Below are positions 36,930 through 47,350 of a stretch of 64,000 bases of DNA, in pieces (position 1 is the stretch's first letter; each line of letters begins with the position of its first letter). The translations under genes were made by a program, and so were the position numbers. Below the pieces are notes generated by a model. That model saw nothing but the letters and a program-made list of their open reading frames with translations. It was not told the DNA's origin and made no database searches. Source of the stretch: Eumeta japonica (lineage: Eukaryota; Arthropoda; Insecta; Lepidoptera; Psychidae). The stretch lies in assembly GCA_005406025.1 (NCBI GenBank), contig BGZK01001031.1, forward strand, positions 161,024 through 225,023, read 5' to 3'.

Positions 36930-37190
36930 AGCACCTGGTTTTGTAACGGAAACGGGGTAGGCATGGCGGTCGCGAGCGCCTACAAGGTTCGACGTGCGTA
37001 TAATCGTTTGCCCATTGACATCGTAGGTGATTAATCGATGATATGCAGTAGTTTCGGCTCTTTGCATCCATTAATCGTCGTACACGACAATCGTTAAGAA
37101 CACAAACCGCCGTACATCGCAAGGAAATGCGCAAGGTTCGAGCCCAATTTACATTAATTATGGCCGTCGTCGGACAGCCTGGGGTTATCA
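36930..37190. promoter_or_regulatory. GC-richer block with Pbx/Hox-like composite site
   Basis: Contains TGATTAATCGATGAT (37028-37042), which combines TGATTAAT and ATCGATGAT, resembling paired Extradenticle/Hox sites. The 97-codon minus frame across it has no domain. Candidate enhancer. Confidence 0.3.
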
Positions 37191-37699
37191 ATAAACATGA
37201 TTTACATAATAAATTTGATATATTTGATGGTCACACCTACACGGTTGCGATATCCAACCATTTCCGTCTATATATTTTAGGTATTGCTAGATATAAAACA
37301 CAAAAATATTTAAGTTATCACAATACATTAATTAATAAAATGATATATATTGGAAAGAATCCGCTTTTTCTTTATTCGCGGTGATTAGCAAACAAAATTA
37401 ATTGTTTCAAAAAATATCTGTAATATAAAGATGATTAGATGCAAATCATTTAATAAAAAATTCAGTTGAAGATCTTGGATCTAAAATGTTCAAAGGGTAT
37501 CATAAATGTATATACATATATAAATGCACATGGCTAAATGCAAATTTCAAGTTTACAAATAATTGTATAGTTGTCACAGTTGCATAATCAAACCTATTTG
37601 TGTATGTACATGTGATAGAAATCATTTGTTCATTAAAGTTAAAGATACAGCAAATTAAAAAAAAAATAGCGCGTGAAGTCCCTCCGCGCGGAAGAAGTG
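37191..37699. other. AT-rich non-coding DNA
   Basis: Nothing recognised. Confidence 0.5.
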
Positions 37700-38056
37700 A
37701 AAACTTCGTAATGTGGAAATGAAAATAGGAGGGGGTAGAAATTGCGTTTTTGGTCGCACGTTACAATCGCAAAAAACAATTGCGAGACGAAATTTAGCAA
37801 CTCACTCTCTTTCTCTATCCTACTTTCAACCTTTGTGTATCTTTTTTTCTCTCTCCCTCTTGCGTTTGAATATTGGACGCTACTCGTTGCAAACGCTCGC
37901 GCTAGCCTGTAACAGGTATACTACGCGCATGCGTTCGAGTGCCACGCATTCACTCTCGCTCTGTCTCTTTCTATACCCCTTCCCAGGAGCGTTGAACGTT
38001 TAACGCAACAGTGCTTTCATACCCCCTTCATGGTAGCGTTAAACGTTTAACGCAAC
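37700..38056. promoter_or_regulatory. Pyrimidine-rich block ending in twin palindromes
   Basis: CT-rich runs (ctctctttctct, ctctctccctctt, ctctcgctctgtctcttt) fill 37800-37980; on the other strand these are GAGA-factor-type motifs. Two palindromes follow 47 bp apart: GCGTTGAACGTTTAACGC (37989-38006, one mismatch pair) and GCGTTAAACGTTTAACGC (38036-38053, perfect). It could be a repeat end or a regulatory element. The 96-codon plus-strand frame is compositional. Confidence 0.4.
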
Positions 38057-38627
38057 CTTGTTGGAAGTCGCATTAGATGTTTCACTTCAAAAAGACCTAA
38101 TTTCGTTTTGAAGTAAAATTTCTTTGGGCGCCATTTAAAATAAATGAAAACTTTTTTGGAAAAAGTAACGTAAAATAATAACGTAATAAAATCTATAGAC
38201 CGGTCTCGCTATACGTGCATTTATAATTTCAATTTCGAAGTTGTCGCCAAACCATTAAAATTTAATCTAAAAGTAGCCAGTATTATAAAACGACGACTTC
38301 ATATGTTAACCCTTAATATATTTATTAATACTTATTTCATTAATATCTAACTAGTGCCGGCGGCTCAGACCGGAAAGACGTAGAAGGTATTCCTTCATTT
38401 GTTATACAAAGCGATATATTATTTATCATATTTAATAAAAATTAATGAAGTATTAATAAGCAATCATGGACAAAAGTGAATTCCTTAATCTTTTCTGTCT
38501 AGCGATTTCTCTATACGCTACATGTAAATAAGCTATTAATAATTATTTATTTTGATAATAATCACTTTAATAATTGTGGCCGTGGCAGAGCTTGGGTGAA
38601 CATAGAATGAATTACTGCATTTTTTTT
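38057..38627. other. AT-rich non-coding DNA
   Basis: Nothing recognised. Confidence 0.5.
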
Positions 38628-40166
38628 GAAGTTATACTTCTTTAGGCGCGTTATGAAAAAATGATGAGAGTGAAATTTTAAGATTGTGTGACGCAAAATT
38701 AACAGATTGAAGCTGCCCGCTTAGAATTTGAATTTCGAATAATGAGAGAATTTATGTACATTTAATATAAGAAAATAAAAAATTATTTATTTAATTTTTA
38801 AAATTTAAACTGAACTTTATTGACTGTGTTGGCGAGTACTTTGATTCTCTATGGTAATCAGCGTCTGATGATGGAGCTGGAAGGTGGCCATAGGAACTCC
38901 GTAATTAAACGACGCAACCCCATCGAGTTTGGGCTCGTTTGATTCGTCTTGCCGAGTACTTTGGTGCTATATGGTAACCAGAGTCTGATGATGGAGCTGG
39001 AAGGTGGCCATAGGAACTCCGTAATTAAACGACGCAACCCCATCGAGTTTGGGCTCGTTTAATTCGTCTTGACGAGTACTTTGATACTATATGGTAAGCA
39101 GGGTCTGTTGATGGAGCTGGAAGGTGGCCATGGGAACTCCATAATTAAACGACGCAACCCCATCGAGTTTGGGCTCGTTTGATTCGTCTTGACGAGTACT
39201 TTGGTACTATATGGTAACCAGAGTCTGATGATGGAGCTGGAAGGTGGCCATGGGAACTCCGTAATTAAACGACGCAACCCCATCGAGTTTGGGCTCGTTT
39301 GATTCGTCTTGACGAGTACTTTGATACTATATGGTAACCAGGGTCTGATGATGGAGCTGGAAGGTGGCCATAGGAACTCCGTAATTAAACGACGCAACCC
39401 CATCGAGTTTGGGCTCGTTTGATTCTCTTGACGAGTACTTTGATACTATATGGTAACCAGGGTCTGATGATGGAGCTGGAAGGTGGCCATATGAACTCCG
39501 TAATTAAACGACGCAACCCCATCGAGTTTGGGCTCGTTTGATTCCTCTTGACGAGTACTTTGATACTATATGGTAACCAGGGTCTGATGATGGAGCTGGA
39601 AGGTGGCCATAGGAACTCCGTAATTAAACGACGCAACCCCATCGAGTTTGGGCTCGTTTGATTCGTCTTGACGAGTACTTTGATACTATATGGTAACCAG
39701 GGTCTGATGATGGAGCTGGAAGGTGGCCATAGGAACTCCGTAATTAAACGACGCAACCCCATCGAGTTTGGGCTCGTTTGATTCCTCTTGACGAGTACTT
39801 TGATACTATATGGTAACCAGGGTCTGATGATGGAGCTGGAAGGTGGCCATAGGAACTCCGTAATTAAACGACGCAACCCCATCGAGTTTGGGCTCGTTTG
39901 ATTCGTCTTGACGAGTACTTTGATACTATATGGTAATCAGCGTCTGATGATGGAGCTAGAAGGTGGCCATAGGAACTCCGTAATTAAACGACGCAACCCC
40001 ATCGAGTTTGGGCTCGTTTGATTCGTCTTGACGAGTACTTTGATACTCTATGGTAATCAGCGTCTGATGATGGAGCTGGAAGGTGGCCATAGGAACTCCG
40101 TAATTAAACGACGCAACCCCATCGAGTTTGGGCTCGTTTTTAATGATGCCAAAGAAGTATAACTTC
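38628..40166. mobile_element. Inverted-repeat-bounded element carrying a 120-bp minisatellite
   Basis: GAAGTTATACTTCTTTAGGC (38628-38647) and GCCAAAGAAGTATAACTTC (40148-40166) are inverted copies (19 of 20 positions, one gap) pointing inward. They bracket about 1.54 kb. The left arm (38648-38831) has an AT-rich interior of the kind I associate with lepidopteran non-autonomous elements. Most of the interior is the tandem array. Target duplication could not be defined. Confidence 0.5.
38832..40139. repeat. 120-bp tandem repeat (minisatellite), about 11 units
   Basis: Units begin GCGAGTACTTTGAT or GACGAGTACTTTGAT at about 38832, 38952, 39072, 39192, 39312, 39431, 39551, 39671, 39791, 39911 and 40031, and differ at only a few positions. 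Each ends in CCCATCGAGTTTGGGCTCGT. One unit lacks a base near 39425 (gattctcttg). Because 120 is divisible by three, minus-strand frames of 61, 114, 165 and 97 codons stay open with a 40-residue period (MGLRRLITEF...). This is a property of the period, not evidence of a gene. Confidence 0.95.
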
Positions 40167-40339
40167 TCAAGCGCGTACTTATGTACACGCACCCAATTTT
40201 TTTTTAAATGGAACGAGCTCTCTTTCAGACATATTCCTAATTTCGGCAATACTATTGAATTCTAACATTATTTGTTGATTTTTAATTTAGGAATAATGTC
40301 CGTAACACTAAACAACAAGTTTTATTTCAATCGCGCGTA
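40167..40339. other. AT-rich non-coding DNA
   Basis: Nothing recognised. Confidence 0.5.
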
Positions 40340-40570
40340 ATTTTTTTTTAGGATTCCGTACCTCCACTTGAAAAAAAAGGAACTCTTATAGGATCACTTG
40401 TGCCTGTATGTTTGTCTATCCGTCTGTCACAGCTAATTTCCTCTGAATCTACTGGACCTATTAAGCTGACGTTTGGTATGTACGTATGTGGCCTTCTTTC
40501 AATTCGGATGTGTAACATAAATAAATGAAATTTAAATATAAGAGCCACTTTTTGGGGTAAACTAAAAAAA
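40340..40570 (+). mobile_element. Fragment of common lepidopteran repeat
   Basis: Landmarks 'aggattccgtacctc', 'gaactcttataggatcactt' and 'gtctatccgtctgtcac' are characteristic of a repeat widespread in moths and butterflies. The same family occurs in reverse at 42655-43062 and 46640-46790. Non-coding. Confidence 0.65.
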
Positions 40571-40879
40571 TAAAAATAATAATTTTAACTACCACGTGAT
40601 ATCAAATAAAAGCTCGTATTGTGAGGAACTCGAATACGTTTATTTTTAAAATTCAAAAGTATACATAAAACTGTTTCTTTTCCTTAAAGAAAGCAGTTCT
40701 TTACTTATAGGTTACAGAAAAACTTATAAGATTCTAAAGTTAATTTCGTTTAGGTTCGTTTCAATGTCCAGCATAAACGAAGTACATGAGTACTGTGTAT
40801 TAGTTTAGTTTTTTATTATTTTTGCTCTATCGTAAAAGCAGTAATATATATAAGCATCAAATTTGGCGTAATTATACTG
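40571..40879. other. AT-rich non-coding DNA
   Basis: Nothing recognised; probably degraded repeat sequence between copies. Confidence 0.4.
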
Positions 40880-41037
40880 CAAACTTTAGGATGACAATAA
40901 ATAAACATCGGTCGAGTGTGAGGGGAGCTCGTTTTAAGAATTCGCAATTGAATGAATTTTCTTTTAAATATTTAAGACAAATATATTGTATTGTGGTACG
41001 GAACTCTCTGTGTGCGAATTCTACTCGCACTTGTCCT
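40880..41037 (+). mobile_element. 3' end of a lepidopteran repeat
   Basis: Ends in 'gtacggaactct...gcgaattctactcgcacttgtcc', the terminal motif of the family (consensus as I recall it: tacggaaccct...gagtccgactcgcacttggcc). The 112- and 85-codon complementary frames spanning this piece are chance. Confidence 0.6.
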
Positions 41038-41945
41038 TTAATATTCCATAGCCAAAATAGCAAAAACGAAATCTTTATAGTTTTCTCATGTCGGTTCGTC
41101 CGTCCGTATGTCACAGGCATTTTACTCAAAAACTATAAGATGTACATTGATGAAATTTGAAGTATAAGTGCCTTGTGTAAGCCGCTACTTACTTTCGTAG
41201 TTAAATGACAAAAATAAATATTTCTAAGGGCGCATTCCATACGTGTAACAATAGCCGAAAATATTTTCTTAAGCAAACATCAACATGTGGCATATATTTT
41301 GACAATTATTTTAAAGCGTATTAAGCAATTTTTTAATTAAGTGAAATGTCGGAAACAATCGCTCCGAAAGTAACATACATTGTGCCCCCCTTTATTTTTA
41401 AAACCGTATGTCTAAAAAATATGCAAAAAAATACAAAGGTAACGCTTAATAAATACTGTCAGTGGATTTTTTTTCAACGTGCTCAGATATATTTTTTTTA
41501 GATATTACCGAAAAACTGCGCTTCTCAACAAAAGGACGCAGTCCCATGAAGATTACGCTCTTTTACTAGTGCACTTTTTAACATGGTATTTTTATATTTC
41601 GAGACTAGTATTTTAAAGCACTTAAAATTTAATACATAATTGCGTATTAATGTACATATATTAAAAAAGTAATGCATTACGGTAAAATCAATCAATAGTA
41701 ATAAAATAAAATGAATATTATACTTAACTTTGTATAAAATATTGTCATATAGTTATTTATCGAAACCTATTATTTATCACTTCAAATCGAAAAAATAATA
41801 TCAATATACAGAACTATCCACTATACCCAACAAACAATACGAAACTAATACAAATTTTCATCTGTAGTGCACTTCTTTGTAGTAATGGGCTACGTAATTC
41901 TACAGTGAGCATGGTTCGACATTCTCTTAGCCAGTCTTTTTTTAC
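41038..41945 (+). mobile_element. Lepidopteran repeat, sister of the insert at 7715-8345
   Basis: In plus orientation it matches the reverse complement of 7715-8345 from 'gatgaaatttgaagtataagtg' territory (41148 on) through 'gcgcttctcaac' (about 41518) and 'catctgtagtgcacttcttt' (about 41859) to the GGCCAGTTTTT-like end (about 41931-41945). About 150 bp of extra sequence relative to that copy lies in the middle. Non-coding. Confidence 0.6.
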
Positions 41946-42139
41946 TAAAGTGCAATAATATTTCAATAAAAAGTAAGTATCAGTTTATAGTACACTTTTT
42001 TGTTTCCTTTCAACGTCCGGTGTAACCTGACATTCACTAGCGAGTGTCAGTTTATACTGGACTGCATTATTGAGAATTAGTGATGCAATAATAATTAAAA
42101 AGACAGGATCAGAATACCTTCTATCACTTGGGTTTAGTC

Positions 42140-42332
42140 CACGTGTTCAAGAATATATGTCAAGACAGAATTCAACAACAGACGTTAATATATTCAGCAA
42201 TTTTCCTGTACGATCCGATATTTTTTTTGTTACCACAAAGGAAAATGGGTCAGATTTAAAAATATATGATATGATACTCAACGTACACAATTCTCTGCAC
42301 GCGAGTTGAACTCGCACTTGTCCAGTATTTTC
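42140..42332 (+). mobile_element. Second 3' end of the same lepidopteran repeat family
   Basis: Ends in 'gcgagttgaactcgcacttgtcc' territory at about 42300-42322. The 79- and 75-codon frames across it are chance. Flanked by AT-rich sequence. Confidence 0.5.
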
Positions 42333-42654
42333 AGGGATGTGTAAGATCATGGATCTTGTCGTAAGAAGACACAAGCGGAGAAGGGAGATATTTGGTGCAT
42401 TTGTTTAGTTTTTTGTCACGTCCTAAATCTAAAAGTAAAACACAAACTACACAAAAAAAAAAAAACTGAAAAATAGAAAAGTATACATGCTATTCTATTT
42501 TTCCGCTGTATAATTTTTTACATCTTCAGTTATTACTGTCAACTTATAGACTGTGGGTTGGAGTAATTTGGGGCTTCGGACCTTTATTGAAAACAGTTAA
42601 GTTTCCTATGAAAAAATATCGTTTTTCACTTTGGTTAGTGGTTTGCATTAAAAA
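42333..42654. other. AT-rich non-coding DNA
   Basis: Nothing recognised. Confidence 0.5.
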
Positions 42655-43062
42655 AAAAGACAAGTGCGAGTCGAACTCACCCACCAAGGATTCCATACAA
42701 ATTTGCAGGTACATATTATAAATAGTTCAGGAATCGAGTTTATCAAATTTTTTCTTCTGTACAAATTAGTAGAAGTTTAAAATATTCTACAAAAAGGTTT
42801 GGTTACCCATACGATAATGACCGCGCATACCGTTCTGTATAAACTGCCTAATCTTTTTTTCATGTTAATTTAGAAGTTCGACATTTTCACAACTTCAAGG
42901 GACTGTAGACTTGAGTATATGGTTTTAATTTCAACTGGATACCTCCACGTTCCTGAGATAAAAGGTTTCGACAGACAGACGGACGGACAGGTAAGTGATT
43001 TAGAGGATCACTTTGTAGTCCATTCTATTTTTCCGTTTGAGATACGGAACCCTGAAGATTAA
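42655..43062 (-). mobile_element. Lepidopteran repeat, inverted copy
   Basis: On the plus strand it begins with the complement of the family terminus (GACAAGTGCGAGTCGAACTC, 42660-42679). It ends with 'gacagacagacggacgg...gaggatcactttgtag...gatacggaaccct' at 42969-43054. So it lies in minus orientation, tail to tail with the copies to its left and immediately before the 36-bp minisatellite. Confidence 0.7.
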
Positions 43063-43091
43063 ATCACATATTTTTCCGAGAAATTTACTTT

Positions 43092-44395
43092 GAAAACTTC
43101 CATCGGTGAACCGGCGTGAGCTACATTAAAAACTCCTATCGGTGAACCGGCGTGAGCTACATTAAAAACTCCTATCGGTGAACCGGCGTGAGCTACATTA
43201 AAAACTCCTATCGGTGAACCGGCGTGAGCTACATTAAAAACTCCTATAGGTGAACCAGCGCGAGCTACATTAAAAACTCCTATCGGTGAACCGGCATAAG
43301 CTACATTAAAAACTTCGATCGGTGAACCGGCGTGAGCTACATTAAAAACTCCTATGGGTGAACCAGCGGGAGCTACATTAAAAACTTCCATCGGTGAACC
43401 GGCGTGAGCTAAATTAAAACTCTATCGGTGAACCGGCGTGAGCTACATTAAAACTCCTATCAGTGAACCGGCGTGAGCTACATTAAAAACTCCTATCGGT
43501 CAACCAGCGCGAGCTACATTAAAAACTTCCATAGGTGAACCGGCGTGAGCTACATTAAAAACTCCTATAGATGAACCAGCGCGAGCTACCTACATTAAAA
43601 ACTCCTATCGGTGAAGCGGCATAAGCTACAATAAAAACTTCGATCGGTGAACCGGCGTAAGCTACATTAAAAACTCCTATGGATGAACCAGCGCGAGCTA
43701 CATTAAAAACTCCTATCGGTGAACCGGCATAAGCTACATTAAAAACTTCGATCGGTGAACCGGCGTGAGCTACATTAAAAACTCCTATGGGTGAACCAGC
43801 GGGAGCTACATTAAAAACTTCCATCGGTGAACCGGCGTGAGCTAAATTAAAAACTCCTATCGGTGAACCGGTGTGAGCTACATTAAAAACTCCTATCGGT
43901 GAACCGGCGTGAGCTACATTAAAAACTCCTATCGGTGAACCAGCGCGAGCTACATTAAAAACTTCCATAGGTGAACCGGCGTGAGCTAAATTAAAAACTC
44001 CTATGGGTGAACCGGCGTGAGCTACATTAAAAACTCCTATCGGTGAACCGGCGTGAGCTACATTAAAAACTCCTATCGGTGAACCAGCGCGAGCTACATT
44101 AAAAACTTCCATAGGTGAACCGGCGTGAGCTACATTAAAAACTCCTATAGGTGAACCAGCGCGAGCTACATTAAAAACTCCTATCGGTGAACCGGCATAA
44201 GCTACATTAAAAACTTCGATCGGTGAACCGGCGTGAGCTACATTAAAAACTCCTATGGGTGAACCAGCGTGAGCTACATTAAAAACTCCTATGGGTGAAC
44301 CAGCGGGAGCTACATTAAAAACTTCCATCGGTGAACCGGCGTGAGCTAAATTAAAAACTCCTATCGGTGAACCAGCGCGAGCTACATTAAAAATC
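43092..44395. repeat. 36-bp tandem repeat (minisatellite), about 36 units, higher-order pattern
   Basis: The consensus unit is CGGTGAACCGGCGTGAGC followed by TACATTAAAAACTCCTAT. Variant units (GGCATAAGC with ACTTCGAT; CAGCGGGAGC with ACTTCCAT; TAAATTAAA; CAGCGCGAGC) recur in the same order, giving a higher-order period of about 12 units (about 432 bp) that starts near 43247, 43681 and 44149. Three small indels lie at about 43410-43450 and 43590. With 36 = 12 codons, one minus-strand frame stays open for 313 codons (44496-43555) and 110 codons (43391-43059), repeating VFNVAHAGSPIG. I regard it as non-coding. Confidence 0.95.
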
Positions 44396-45204
44396 CAAGT
44401 GATTTTGAAAAGCGTGCAATCTCCTAAAAATCCAACAAACGGCACTTTCATATCATGAAAAGGAATGAAAAAAAAATCATTACATATATTATACATGGGA
44501 AAAAATCAATCAAAGTACTAAGTATGTACTTAAGATTGAAATTAAAAAATCATCCTTGAAAAGATTGATATTTTGCTTGAGTACCTAATAAAGAAAACTT
44601 TAGCCAGAAATTAATCAATGAATCACCCTAATATACATATATAACTCTAGTAATAATGTGTATCCTTGGTTGTTTTATAATTAATGTGATCTATGCAAAA
44701 TTCGTTCCGAAATTATTGAATAAAAAAATACAAATACTAAAAACTGTAATTGTTATATTCAATAAATAGGAAATATTCAAAATTACAACACTCAAAAATT
44801 GTGCGCATACCTACCACCCTTTTGTAATCATTTTGCGTTAAATTAGTATTAAATTGTGTTATCGGATCCAGTCAGACAACACGGTGAGCGCGGATCAACA
44901 CGAAAATTAAACGTGTCTTGTCTTATTTAAGACAAAGATTAATACATTCCTTTAACAAAGCAGATGTATCTTTGTCAAACACAAATTTAATTAAATCGCC
45001 TTAGAATGTAATTCTGTACAAGGCACAGATATTGTGTTTAATAAATACTGTTACATAGCTGGTGTTCAAAAAAAAAAAAGAAATATCCAATAAACATAAT
45101 TAAATAAATTAGTGTAAATACATAGTTTTTAGACCAGAGACAAAATGCCTCGGTGAAAATGCAATAACATTTGTTTGAACTTACAATTTAATTTATTTAC
45201 GTTG
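44396..45204. other. AT-rich non-coding DNA
   Basis: Nothing recognised. Confidence 0.5.
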
Positions 45205-46622
45205 GGGGTCATTAAAGTATTACGTAAGCAGAATTTGTGTAATCTTTGATCCCTATTTTATTGCTTACTATTTTATTATCGAAATACAGCTCAAAGTCAC
45301 AATAGAAGTATGTATTCTGTCAAAGTATAAATATGTATATTAATATCTGTCTTACATTTTACACTATCATTTTACTGTACCAAAAGAAAACAAGGGAAGA
45401 AAGATTATTTATCATATGATGTTTCAATCGAAAGATTATAAGAAAAAAATAATTTTAAATATGATTAGTACAAAAAACGACCATCTCGTCACTGGATCAC
45501 AATAAGACATAATTTATATTTGTTTGAATGGATGAACGTGATCATAGGATATTTTTCTGCAGAGTAAAACGTAATATAGTAATGACATGATATTATAATT
45601 AACGTAAAATTGTATTATTATTATTTCCATCGAAATATTAAAGGACTTTACAACTTCTAAGTTGTGTAAAGTGTAGTAATAATTTGTACCATAATATTGT
45701 AATTATTTGTATCATAAAACGGGTGACGATTCATTAAATATTAAAATATTTTTTTTTGAGTAGCAATATATTATATACTGTACATAATCTGTTAAAAACA
45801 AATTGAAATAAATGCCATATCAATTTCCTTGGATTAGATTTAATTTGTTTTACAATTGTCTTTTAAACATAATTTTAAGATTGCAAACAATACAAAAAAA
45901 TTATAAGTAACAAAGGAGACTCTATTAAATTAAGAACAGAGTCTCTATTGGTGAGCGAATGAATATTGTGACAACGCAGACCAGGGATATTTAGGTATAT
46001 ACATCTCAGATTTTAATGGTGCTTTAACTGGAAAAATTGAAATACTTTATTACCAAATCCTCGTTTCAATACACGATTGAGCTCTTATCGTAAGTAAACT
46101 AATTTTCACTTCTCAAAATAAGAAATACCTTTTTTTTCAAAGCTTTTAACTTGTTATTTAGCCGTTTATTGACAGAACATTCCAACATCATAACGGAAAG
46201 GCTGAGGAGACTAATTGCAATGAGTGGTAAACGGTCTGTCTTAGCACTCGTTTACCGATGCTGTTTTTGGGCGCGGAATTGCGCATCTTCTCTTTTTTAT
46301 ACATCCATGTAAAACAACCATTAACTAATGAGACCTCAAACTCAAGAAACCGAACCGATATAAGATTGAATAAATTTAAACAAGTGAATAGTGCGCACGG
46401 TAACTCCACTATTTCTGTTCTTTCTAAGTTAACCATAAACGACGGCGTGAGGACGAGAAGGCAAATAGGAGAATATCTTTCCAAAAAAATCAGGTACTTA
46501 AATTAAATATACATTGCTGACGTAATAATCATTCAGACCCTTCGTGACCATGTCACCAAAAATAAGCAAAGCAAAGACCCCCCCTACTTCCCTTTGGTGC
46601 TTAAGTAATACTTGAATGGCGC
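45205..46622. mobile_element. Non-autonomous TIR transposon, copy 2 (1,418 bp)
   Basis: Sister of 7568-9639. Left terminus GGGGTCATTAAAGTATTACG followed by TAAGCA; right terminus is the inverted 'tgcttaagtaatacttgaatggc'. The interior matches copy 1 in order: 'gagtaaaacgtaata' (45563), 'acgggtgacgattcatt' (45719), 'agagtctctattgg' (45937), 'ggaaaggctgagga' (46195), 'taaacggtctgt' (46227). It lacks the nested repeat of copy 1. The frames at 46188-46506 are chance. Confidence 0.75.
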
Positions 46623-46639
46623 TATAAGCCCGTGTTTGG

Positions 46640-46790
46640 GTCACAGAAGTTAATTTGTATACAAATTTTCCAACTTAATAGTTCCAATAGATTCGGAGCA
46701 AATAATTTGGCAGACGGACACACAGACACACGAGCGATCTTATAAGGGTTACGTTTTCTTCTTTCACTTATACGTATGAAACCTCAAACA
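46640..46790 (-). mobile_element. Fragment of common lepidopteran repeat
   Basis: 'gcagacggacacacagacac' and 'gcgatcttataagggttacg' (46711-46753) are the family landmarks. About 150 bp remain, directly beside transposon copy 2. Confidence 0.55.
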
Positions 46791-46799
46791 AAAACAAAC

Positions 46800-47350
46800 C
46801 AGATGGCGAGCTGTGCACAGTTATACGAAATATAAATTTCAATATTAAGGCGATCGCGAGTACATTGGGTAATTTAATTAAAGCGCTTGCGCAAGACCCG
46901 ATTTTCAAATGCGAATTCTGGTACGATTACGGTTGGTTTCACGAAAGAAAACAATTTCAAAGTGTTAATGAGAATTAGATCCGGCGAAAACGTTTACGTA
47001 ATCATATTTACTTACTCCACTGAGCCGTCGGCGCCGAACTGCGGAGCGAAATAAGGCAATCGAAATAACGTAATATCGAATTTTCCGACCGACTGTCCGA
47101 TCAAAGGGGGCAATGATTCCGGTCGATTGTATCCTAGCAATCGGCGGTTACGTACGGGACGCCGGGGCTTAGGTAGGCGCTGGGCGGTCGCGTCGCCTAA
47201 CCGACGTTCGTTCGTAGTCGAACAGATAGATTCCTTTGACGGCGCCGCGACTGCAGTGATAGGCATTCTGCTGCCGTCCCAGTCCTACGGGTCGATCACG
47301 ATCCAGTGGAATGGTATCACATCAAACGGAACCGTCTCTTTGAAAGAACA
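46800..47350. promoter_or_regulatory. GC-rich unique block
   Basis: GC-rich from about 47020 to 47340, with 'gatcaaagg' (47100-47108) and 'cctttgac' (47232-47239) TCF-like sites and the self-complementary GCGCTTGCGC (46883-46892). Opposite-strand frames of 84 and 78 codons lack domains. Candidate regulatory island; exon not excluded. Confidence 0.3.

Noticed and set aside
39059..39882. 114- and 165-codon minus-strand frames with 40-residue repeats
   Set aside because: Frames are held open by the 120-bp tandem period, are interrupted by a one-base deletion near 39425, and resemble no protein family.
40822..41160. 112-codon plus-strand frame
   Set aside because: Runs across the end of a lepidopteran repeat and is mirrored by an 85-codon frame on the other strand.
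38832..44395. CRISPR-like array
   Set aside because: Units are contiguous tandem repeats without unique spacers, in a eukaryotic genome.
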